A stretch of 5,125 nucleotides of DNA from SM23-78 sp041479965 (lineage in GTDB: Archaea > Nanobdellota > Nanobdellia > Woesearchaeales > SM23-78). This document shows, in pieces, positions 1-4,786 of this stretch (positions within the stretch are counted from its first letter, which is position 1; each line of letters opens with the position of its first letter). Location: the NCBI GenBank assembly GCA_041479965.1, contig JBGOZE010000068.1:1-5125 (forward strand), read 5' to 3'. The notes under the pieces were generated by a model, which was given only the letters and a program-made list of their open reading frames with translations, was not told the origin of the DNA and ran no database searches. The translations under genes and the position numbers were made by a program.

Positions 1-70
1 AATATGAAAAAAACAGCAGGGTATCAATCGACGGAAGTGGAGGTTTGGAGGCATAAACCTATTTTCCAAG

Positions 71-105
71 CCTGAAAAAACAAGAAGTTGAAAAAAACAG
101 TTGAG
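71..105 (+). repeat. Direct repeat block, left copy (partner 405-486)
   Basis: Bases 71-90 (CCTGAAAAAACAAGAAGTTG) match 405-424 (CCTGAAAAAACACTAGGTTG) at 17 of 20 positions. Bases 90-105 (GAAAAAAACAGTTGAG) match 470-486 with a single extra T. The two elements are adjoining in this copy and about 45 bases apart in the right copy. This looks like an old duplication with later insertion or divergence. The A-tracts inflate the similarity, so the non-A positions (CCTG, GTTG, CAGTTGAG) carry the evidence. Confidence 0.4.
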
Positions 106-404
106 AATAGGGTTGAGAAGCAGGAAACAAGCAGAAAAAGCACAAAAAACCACGAGGTCATGCAAAACCAGCTGGAGCTAGGGAGCTGCAAGATCAATAC
201 TGGGTGAAAAGCAGGTCAGGCGGCCTCGAGCAAAGTTGCAAGCACAAAACCATCGGGTCCAACAAAATGAGGCTTGTTAGCCAAGGTGAAGAGGCAAAAA
301 TGATTTTGAACAAACCTCAAACAAGAAAAACCATCAGGGTTGATCGGAGTGATGCCAGAACTGCCAACAAATCGGCCAGAGTAATGAACAAAAGAAGGAA
401 AAAA

Positions 405-486
405 CCTGAAAAAACACTAGGTTGCTAAAAAAACACGGGCTGACCTGATTTTTGAAAATAAAAAAAATAGAAAAAAACAGTTTGAG
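405..486 (+). repeat. Direct repeat block, right copy (partner 71-105)
   Basis: This is the second copy of the paired elements described for 71-105: CCTGAAAAAACA...GTTG at 405-424 and GAAAAAAACAGTTTGAG at 470-486. Between them lie two further A-tracts (427-433 and 460-467) and a member of the AAAACAC-GGG word at 430-442. Confidence 0.35.
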
Positions 487-562
487 CCTAGCTGGAAAGA
501 AAAAATAATTAGTCAACAACCCAAAAAAATCATTTCAAAGGCAAAAACCATTAGGTAAGTTA

Positions 563-569
563 TTTTTTT
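563..569 (+). terminator. Oligo-T intrinsic terminator candidate
   Basis: Seven consecutive T form the longest T-run I see on the + strand, flanked by A on both sides. Archaeal intrinsic termination relies mainly on such runs and needs no hairpin, and I see no convincing stem before this one. It lies at the end of the A-rich region and about 19 bases before the promoter elements of the first gene. It is therefore well placed to end an upstream transcript and insulate the operon. Confidence 0.45.
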
Positions 570-587
570 AGCTCGCTCTACTATTTA

Positions 588-602
588 GAAAAGTTTATAA
601 AG
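588..602 (+). promoter_or_regulatory. Archaeal promoter (BRE plus TATA box)
   Basis: GAAAAG (588-593) is a purine-rich TFB-recognition-like element, directly followed by TTTATAAAG (594-602), a close match to an archaeal TATA box. With the usual offset of about 25 bases from the box centre, transcription would begin near 621-625, at or just inside the first ATG. The message may therefore be leaderless or have a leader of only a few bases. This is the only strong promoter seen upstream of the five tightly packed genes. Confidence 0.7.
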
Positions 603-620
603 ATTAATATCAAAGGAAAA

Positions 621-1226
621 ATGAGTATCATGAAATTTAATAAGAACACTCTGAAATACTTATTTTATTCTCTATTATTGATAATCCTGACACCAGGAGC
701 TTCTGCTTATACTGCCCGTTCAGGCATCAGCCCCTTGAATAGTGCGATTGAGCTAATCAGTAGGTTGTTCAACATTGAAGTGCTGCAAAACAATGAGGTA
801 GTGCAGCAGGGCTTCCTCAAATTCATGATATTTATCGTATTATTCGCGGTCTCTAATTACAGCCTGAAAAAAACCAAGATATTCGATGCCAAGACCGCGG
901 GCATAGTCTCCTTTGCCTTCAGCATGATAGGAGTCTTCATGATGCCTACGGACTGGCTGCTCGCAACAGGCGGATTGGTAACGCTTGTCATGAGCTCAAT
1001 AATCTTCCTAGGATTCTTCTGGGGGCTAGCAATAGTCGCTGTGTTTGTTCTCAGGAAGAAAGGAGATGATGACAAGATGGGCTGGATAAAGAACCTATTA
1101 GGAATAATCTTGTTGCTCATCCTGCTCACGCTCGTAGATGACTGGGCAGTCATCACCCACACGCCCATAATCCTTCTCGCAAGAGAAGAATGGATTAAGA
1201 AGATTTTCATGAGAAAAGAGAGATAA
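621..1226 (+). CDS. Unrecognised multi-pass membrane protein with signal peptide
   Basis: A 201-residue protein I cannot assign to a family. Residues 1-29 form a signal peptide: Lys/Asn-rich start, hydrophobic core at 12-24, and a likely cleavage after Ala-Ser-Ala at 27-29. Hydrophobic segments follow at about 64-80, 91-109, 112-144 (long enough for one tilted helix or two short ones) and 155-172. The loop at 145-153 (RKKGDDDKM) and the tail (KKIFMRKER) are charged; the basic tail probably lies in the cytoplasm. A second ATG at 630 would give a start of MKFNKNT, a more typical signal peptide. AAAGGA (612-617) lies 3 bases before the first ATG and 12 before the second, so the choice between them is open. 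A cleaved signal plus several short hydrophobic helices recalls VirB2/TrbC-type pilins or small membrane-platform proteins, but no motif proves this. First gene of the operon, so a plausible membrane base for the products that follow. Confidence 0.85.
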   Translation: MSIMKFNKNTLKYLFYSLLLIILTPGASAYTARSGISPLNSAIELISRLFNIEVLQNNEVVQQGFLKFMIFIVLFAVSNYSLKKTKIFDAKTAGIVSFAFSMIGVFMMPTDWLLATGGLVTLVMSSIIFLGFFWGLAIVAVFVLRKKGDDDKMGWIKNLLGIILLLILLTLVDDWAVITHTPIILLAREEWIKKIFMRKER

Positions 1227-1229
1227 ATA

Positions 1230-1919
1230 ATGGCAGTAGAAGCATTTGTTCAAAACGCGTACTCCAGCATCGTGAGCTGGACCTATGTACTCATAACCAT
1301 ACTTCTAGTTGTCAAGATAATACAGTTCTTCACAGGCGGAAGCCTCTTCGGCACTGGAAAAGACGGTGGCGGAGGAGGCGGGGGCGGTGGAGGAGATGGG
1401 GGAGGAACTGGTAAGGACAAGGAAAAAGAGCGAACCGCCAGAGATAAGTTTGAAGAGGGAATAAAGAACCCGGCTTATCTGAAAGTATGGGTCACCAATG
1501 AGGATGACAAGAACGTCTCTGGCGTCGAGATAACTGTGTTTGCCAAAGGATTCAAGGGAGAGCACAAGTACGGGCCTTTCAAGACCGGGCCTGATGGATT
1601 ATATCCTGAAAAGGATTTCCTGAGAGTTCCCTCCGGAGTTCCTATCACTGTCAAATGGAATTACTGGCTGCCGAAAGAAGAGAAATACAAGTCACAGAAA
1701 AGAAGCAGGCTATTCTTAGGCACAACCAAGAAGAGAAGGTTCTGGGACCATACTGATATTACTCTTGGTCCTGGAGAAGAGAAGACTTTCGAGATAAGAT
1801 TGCCATTCCAATCAGAATACCCTGAAGGGTTCGAGCCATTTATCCGTGACGTGGACACAGAAAGCGAGCCTGGAAAAATACATACTAAAGCAGTTGTAAA
1901 ATCAACTACGGGATTGTAA
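1230..1919 (+). CDS. Single-pass membrane protein, polyglycine linker, Ig-like domain
   Basis: A 229-residue protein of unknown function. A short N-terminus leads into one membrane helix at about 15-34 (SWTYVLITILLVVKIIQFF). A flexible linker follows with ten consecutive Gly (46-55), Asp, then GGG, and then a charged stretch (KDKEKERTARDKFEEG, 62-77). From about 82 to 190 the pattern is a beta-sandwich of the carboxypeptidase-regulatory or CnaB-like kind: LKVWVTN, then GVEITVFAK, a TGPDGLY turn (119-125), RVPSGVPITVKW (132-143) and KTFEIRLPF. A basic insert (KSQKRSR...TTKKRRFW, 154-172) interrupts it, and the tail is acidic then polar. There is no cleavable signal, so which side of the membrane holds the beta domain is unclear. 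It starts 3 bases after the preceding stop with only a weak AGAGAG ahead, which suggests translational coupling. Likely role: a membrane-tethered scaffold or binding subunit (inferred). Confidence 0.85.
   Translation: MAVEAFVQNAYSSIVSWTYVLITILLVVKIIQFFTGGSLFGTGKDGGGGGGGGGGDGGGTGKDKEKERTARDKFEEGIKNPAYLKVWVTNEDDKNVSGVEITVFAKGFKGEHKYGPFKTGPDGLYPEKDFLRVPSGVPITVKWNYWLPKEEKYKSQKRSRLFLGTTKKRRFWDHTDITLGPGEEKTFEIRLPFQSEYPEGFEPFIRDVDTESEPGKIHTKAVVKSTTGL
1365..1409 (+). repeat. GGN codon run encoding a polyglycine linker
   Basis: Ten Gly codons (1365-1394) are followed by GAT and three more Gly codons (1398-1406), then Thr. All four GGN synonyms are used, so the tract is selected at protein level and is not a simple slippage repeat. 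As DNA or RNA it is a dense series of GG and GGGGG runs that could fold as a two-tier G-quadruplex. It joins the membrane helix to the beta domain. Confidence 0.7.
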
Positions 1920-1920
1920 A

Positions 1921-2646
1921 ATGAGCATATTTTCAAGTGCAAGAGATGCATTCAAGGGAGAAATCTATAAAACAATAGATAAGAAGCATAACTCCCATAA
2001 TATATTTGTAGCTATGGCGAGGAGCACCATTGTTCTCCAGCTTAAGATCAGCGACCTGATTGGAACTGATAAGGATTTGACTGAGTTAATGAAACTAGCC
2101 TTCGCCCATTATTTCGCAGCAACAGTAATCGAGAGGATTGAAGCAGGAGGACCAGGCTATCTAGACCTGCCATTACACGAACTTCAGTGGGCCTTCATAG
2201 ATGGCCTTGATGAACTTACTAGATTGGACGGTAACCCACTTAAAGAATTCAACCATGAAAGGCTTACAGCTGGTTTGCTGGCAGGAACTCCTTATGATGC
2301 TTTTGAAGCTGGCCTGCTTGACAAGATAAGAACTGAGAATAAGCATCTGACGCGGAAGATGGAATCATTATTCAAGGACCTTGAGAAGATTGAATCAAAG
2401 ATAAAAGAAGACTTTTACAAGGCATTCGCGGAGACTCTTAAAAAGTACGCTGCCCATCTAAGGACAGGCTTTACATCTGAAGCAAAAAAAGTTGATCAAA
2501 TAGAACAGCGCATCGCTAACACTCCCGCTTTTGCTGGGGTAGTGGCTTATTATTTCAGCTCAATATTTTTCCAGGAGTCATATCTTGCGAAATTAAAGGA
2601 CATATATATTTTCAGGAACAACCAGGTTGTACCTTATACTCCGTAA
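1921..2646 (+). CDS. Unrecognised all-helical protein with coiled coil
   Basis: A 241-residue protein with no family I recognise. It has no signal peptide and no clear membrane helix, so it is probably cytoplasmic or peripheral. It reads as helical throughout. Residues 1-40 form amphipathic helices. Residues 52-120 are a compact helical region with the bend GGPGYLDLP (76-84) and a DGLDELTRLDGNP turn (94-106). Residues 133-178 form a charged coiled coil (KHLTRKMESLFKDLEKIESKI...). A more hydrophobic helix with aromatics (AFAGVVAYYFSSIFF, 203-217) might touch a membrane or a partner. No catalytic or nucleotide-binding motif is visible. The ATG follows the previous stop by one base (TAA-A-ATG) with only GGGAT at 1910-1914 as a poor ribosome site, so translation is probably coupled. 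Likely a structural or adaptor subunit of the same assembly (inferred from position). Confidence 0.85.
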   Translation: MSIFSSARDAFKGEIYKTIDKKHNSHNIFVAMARSTIVLQLKISDLIGTDKDLTELMKLAFAHYFAATVIERIEAGGPGYLDLPLHELQWAFIDGLDELTRLDGNPLKEFNHERLTAGLLAGTPYDAFEAGLLDKIRTENKHLTRKMESLFKDLEKIESKIKEDFYKAFAETLKKYAAHLRTGFTSEAKKVDQIEQRIANTPAFAGVVAYYFSSIFFQESYLAKLKDIYIFRNNQVVPYTP

Positions 2647-2648
2647 AA

Positions 2649-4193
2649 ATGGCTCGCACAGAAGAAACCAACACATTAAGGGAAATCCTCAGAGCAGCTT
2701 TATCTAGATTCATCTCTGAAGGAGGAGATGGCGGACCTACCTCCAGTGAGATCAAAAAAGCCAGGAAAAAAGGCGAATTATTCTTCTATACTTGGTGGGC
2801 TTTCAAGACAGTAGAGGATTTTGACCACGTTAATAATAACAGCGAATATCCTCGAAACATAGGAAAGATGGACAGGGTGGAGTACGAGGAGCCCGGCACC
2901 AAGGACCGTGTGGTCATGTTCAACAATGAAAAGCCAGCTGGAAGCGTCACAGGAATGTTCATGGGAATGAACGGAATGACGCCTTTGGAGACGGATTTTG
3001 AAGACAGCCGAGCATATGACAGCACTCTAGCTGCCGAGTATCCGATAATAGCATTAGGAGCTGCTGTGGCTAGAAGAGAATCGTGGAAGAAGGATGAGCG
3101 CGGATTCAGAACCCTTAACGCAGAGGATCTGCGCTGGAAATGGCATAGGTTCGGAGGAAAAGGAGCAGACAAGCCATTCACAATTAGAGGAAGGCTGATT
3201 GAAAAAAGCTCTATAACAAGCAAACCTGGAGGAAAAGGAACCCACCTTCCGCCGTATCTTGACTGGGCGAAAAAAGTCGTTGAAGGAAGTGAAGGCACAG
3301 GAATAAATGATCATGAAGTAGTGGTAGAGTTCAAAGACCCTTCAGGTGTTACAGACAAGAAAAAAACTGATACCAAAACAGATAAAAGAGGTGTTACAGG
3401 CATCTTTGAGATTCCAGATATACCTGGAGAATCAACTATAATCTCAATTAGCAGCAAGGCCAAGACGCCTTTCAAGCAAGCTGTTGTTGAGTTCATGGAA
3501 AACCTGTCTTTAATATTGAACGATACTACCCAAGAAGCGTTCATGAACGTGGTGTTGAGCAAGGAGCCTTCTGCACCTAGAGCAACTGAAATACTTATTG
3601 AGCCAACTGGACCTGCCTTCAAGCACGACAGACATCTAGAAGCTCCTTTCAGCACCAAAAAAGTGACAAAAATTAATAGAACAGGCAAAACAATATATTT
3701 CCCATTCAAGATAACCAAGGGCATAGGCCAAAATAAATTCTATCATGTCTTTTTAATGACACCCAATGGTTCTACAGGAGGAAGACACATTACTGCGTTT
3801 GAACTAGCAAATCATCTTGTAATGAGAGATATTGATGTGGAGTTCAAAAATGGACCCGGAGGCGATCCTAAAAGCCCCAAGTATGATGGACATGACCAAA
3901 ATAACCCTTACTATCACATATACCCTGCAGCAAAAGGTGTTGCAGTAACATGGACTGCAGACTTTGAAAATAATCCTCTAACGCTCTCTATGGGATTATT
4001 GCTCTTTGTGTCAGTGCAGCAGGAAGAATATTCTGGCGCACCAAAGCACCAAGAAAGCCTTGATAAGCTGATGTATTTACAAACCACTGGCAAAGGCACG
4101 CCGCGGGTTAAAGAATATTTAGAAAAGAATGGCGTGGATGACTTCAATTTTATACCTATATTATTATTGCCTATTTCCGGAGGAAGACCTTAA
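2649..4193 (+). CDS. Unrecognised 514-residue beta-rich protein with Ig-like segment
   Basis: The largest gene here; I do not recognise it. There is no signal peptide or membrane helix. Residues 1-45 are an N-terminal helix and basic linker (EIKKARKKGELFF). Residues 46-215 are mixed, with a Met/Gly-rich stretch (GMFMGMNGMTPLE, 102-114) and a Trp/basic stretch (LRWKWHRFGGKG, 161-172). Residues 222-268 look like a CnaB or carboxypeptidase-regulatory-type repeat: EVVVEFKDPSGV, then TKTDKRGVTGIFEIPDIPG and STIISISS. A helix at 274-302 separates this from a beta-rich C-terminal half (312-460) containing TIYFPFKI, FYHVFLMTPNG, a His/Tyr/Asp-rich loop (GHDQNNPYYHIYP, 414-426) and VAVTWTADF. The end is hydrophobic and Pro/Gly-rich (FIPILLLPISGG). 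Two bases separate the preceding stop from this ATG, with no Shine-Dalgarno site. Possible roles are a structural or carbohydrate- or surface-binding subunit. No enzyme motif is secure. Confidence 0.85.
   Translation: MARTEETNTLREILRAALSRFISEGGDGGPTSSEIKKARKKGELFFYTWWAFKTVEDFDHVNNNSEYPRNIGKMDRVEYEEPGTKDRVVMFNNEKPAGSVTGMFMGMNGMTPLETDFEDSRAYDSTLAAEYPIIALGAAVARRESWKKDERGFRTLNAEDLRWKWHRFGGKGADKPFTIRGRLIEKSSITSKPGGKGTHLPPYLDWAKKVVEGSEGTGINDHEVVVEFKDPSGVTDKKKTDTKTDKRGVTGIFEIPDIPGESTIISISSKAKTPFKQAVVEFMENLSLILNDTTQEAFMNVVLSKEPSAPRATEILIEPTGPAFKHDRHLEAPFSTKKVTKINRTGKTIYFPFKITKGIGQNKFYHVFLMTPNGSTGGRHITAFELANHLVMRDIDVEFKNGPGGDPKSPKYDGHDQNNPYYHIYPAAKGVAVTWTADFENNPLTLSMGLLLFVSVQQEEYSGAPKHQESLDKLMYLQTTGKGTPRVKEYLEKNGVDDFNFIPILLLPISGGRP
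4179..4186 (+). promoter_or_regulatory. Shine-Dalgarno site inside the end of the preceding gene
   Basis: GGAGGAAG lies within the last codons (Gly-Gly-Arg) of the preceding gene, 11 bases (counted from its GGAGG core) before the ATG at 4195. It matches the anti-SD sequence well and decides the start of the next gene at 4195 rather than at the in-frame ATG at 4129. It is the clearest ribosome site among the five packed genes. Confidence 0.6.
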
Positions 4194-4194
4194 A

Positions 4195-4737
4195 ATGGCT
4201 GCCGTATCATATGAAACAACAAAGGCGCACTTTGAATCTAAAGACTATCAGAACATCCAAGCATTTCTGCTGATGAATCCCTCAGATATCGATAGAGTGA
4301 TGAGAGAAAATTTTAAAGATAATGACTTCAAAGAGGATAAAGCGAAAGCTGAGACAGAGAAGAACCTTCAAGACATAAGCCATGATTTAAGGAAAATTAT
4401 GGAAACCTACAATAATAATTTGGATCATGGATTACAATGGCATACTGAAAAGGGCTTTGCAAGGCTGAAAGACATAAAAGAGAAAATACAAAAAATCTAT
4501 GAAACCCATAAAGCAAAAATTGACAGCACTGAAAAATTAGCAAAATGGTTCAAGTATTTCAATGATATTGTCTTCCGGGTAGAGGAAATCTGGAATGAAA
4601 AAACAAGCAGTGGCCAGAAACAGAATGCTTTAGAAAAACTTAGGCTTAACAGGATTGAAACCGCCAAGATGTTTATCGAATCATTAGTGAAATTTGAGAA
4701 ATTTATTGAGGAAGAAATGCGAAAAGGGGAACTGTGA
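4195..4737 (+). CDS. Unrecognised charged helical (coiled-coil) protein
   Basis: A 180-residue protein, helical almost from end to end, with no recognised family. The start at 4195 is chosen over an in-frame ATG at 4129. The upstream ATG would overlap the previous gene by 65 bases and add a hydrophobic Tyr/Leu-rich stretch that is just the shifted reading of that gene. It would also add the only Cys of the whole set, whereas 4195 has GGAGG ahead and repeats the TAA-A-ATG junction seen earlier. Residues 32-72 (RVMRENFKDNDFKEDKAKAETEKNL...) and 84-135 form long charged heptad-like stretches, and 140-177 a third, ending Glu/Lys-rich. There are no membrane segments and no catalytic motif. Lysine is mostly AAA (20 AAA to 5 AAG by hand count). 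It is the last of the tightly packed genes, with a 49-base gap after it, and probably acts as a rod-like partner or assembly helper (inferred). Confidence 0.85.
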   Translation: MAAVSYETTKAHFESKDYQNIQAFLLMNPSDIDRVMRENFKDNDFKEDKAKAETEKNLQDISHDLRKIMETYNNNLDHGLQWHTEKGFARLKDIKEKIQKIYETHKAKIDSTEKLAKWFKYFNDIVFRVEEIWNEKTSSGQKQNALEKLRLNRIETAKMFIESLVKFEKFIEEEMRKGEL

Positions 4738-4740
4738 TAG

Positions 4741-4768
4741 AATAAAAGAGGTGAAGATCTTTTAAAAA
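4741..4768 (+). promoter_or_regulatory. Possible weak promoter for the last gene
   Basis: Two A/T-rich TATA-like candidates lie in the 49-base gap: AATAAAAG (4741-4748) and TTTTAAAAA (4760-4768). The first would place the transcript start near 4770, keeping the ribosome site at 4775-4780 in a short leader. The second would start transcription near the ATG and exclude that site. Neither is as good as the box at 594-602. The gap lacks a T-run longer than four, so read-through from the operon is also possible. Confidence 0.3.
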
Positions 4769-4774
4769 ACAAGT

Positions 4775-4780
4775 AGGTGA
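4775..4780 (+). promoter_or_regulatory. Shine-Dalgarno site of the last gene
   Basis: AGGTGA is a strong match to the archaeal anti-SD and sits six bases before the ATG at 4787. The longer word AGGTGAAGA also occurs 26 bases upstream (4749-4757), where no start codon follows at useful spacing. The upstream copy may be a duplicate or a decoy site. Confidence 0.65.
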
Positions 4781-4786
4781 AGAACA

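Larger units (their letters stand above)
10..558 (+). repeat. Dispersed degenerate repeat, about AAAAMCAYNAGGT
   Basis: The same word recurs after A-tracts. The copies are: 10-22 AAAACAGCAGGGT; 146-159 AAAACCACGAGGTC; 246-259 AAAACCATCGGGTC; 327-340 AAAACCATCAGGGT; 411-424 AAAACACTAGGTTG; 430-442 AAAACACGGGCTG; 544-558 AAAACCATTAGGTAA. The best four (146, 246, 327, 544) share AAAACCA followed within one to three bases by RGG and T. Start-to-start spacing is irregular (136, 100, 81, 84, 19 and 114 bases), so this is not a CRISPR or a simple tandem repeat. The core CCATYAGG is loosely palindromic (CC...GG), which would suit a protein-binding site, but RNA motifs are equally possible. Confidence 0.45.
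1..587. other. A-rich, T-poor non-coding region with many A-tracts
   Basis: No convincing gene lies here on either strand. The + strand is strikingly asymmetric: by hand count about 74 of the first 480 bases are T, while A is close to half. A-tracts of five to eight bases start near 7, 75, 91, 144, 326, 399, 409, 427, 460, 471, 500, 523 and 543, and most are followed by C. Read on the - strand these are T-runs, which in archaea act as intrinsic termination signals, so leftward transcription across the region should be poor. A rightward transcript would have few U-runs until the T7 at 563-569. It could be a long untranslated RNA, a regulatory or protein-binding array, a curved-DNA segment, or an origin or partition-like region. 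The sequence does not decide between these. Confidence 0.6.

Noticed and set aside
161..190. Hairpin CAGCT (169-173) with AGCTG (184-188), with TGCA on both sides
   Set aside because: There are only five base pairs around a ten-base loop, and the outer TGCA words do not extend the stem continuously. It is within what chance gives.
348..409. Possible C/D box guide RNA (GTGATGC ... CTGA)
   Set aside because: The C-like box is imperfect, internal C'/D' boxes are not convincing, and no flanking terminal stem is visible. CTGA is frequent here through CCTGAAAA words.
204..428. Open frame of 74 codons, GTG start, very basic product
   Set aside because: It has a GTG start without a ribosome site, low-complexity Lys/Arg/Asn/Gln content that simply mirrors the A-rich DNA, and no promoter. 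It spans the repeat words and is best read as chance.
334..519. Minus-strand open frame rich in Phe and Ser
   Set aside because: It is the complement of the A-tracts read as Phe codons, with no start signal and T-runs that should end transcription.
1..560. CRISPR array
   Set aside because: The repeats are degenerate, short and irregularly spaced (19 to 136 bases), and no cas-like gene is present.
861..879. AGCCTGAAAAAAACC inside the first gene resembling 69-81 of the A-rich region
   Set aside because: It is one near-match dominated by an A-run and explained by the Ser-Leu-Lys-Lys-Thr codons.
2786..3298. Minus-strand open frame of 170 codons opposite the largest gene
   Set aside because: It is antisense to a well-supported gene, with no promoter or ribosome site. 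Its composition is typical of a shadow frame. The other antisense frames (857-1210, 1305-1565, 1661-1951, 3054-3314, 3311-3724, 3914-4147, 4497-4787, 4762-4992) fail for the same reason.
4129..4194. Upstream ATG extending the fifth gene by 22 residues
   Set aside because: It would overlap the previous gene, lacks a ribosome site and adds an out-of-character Tyr/Leu/Cys stretch. The ATG at 4195 has GGAGG at proper spacing.
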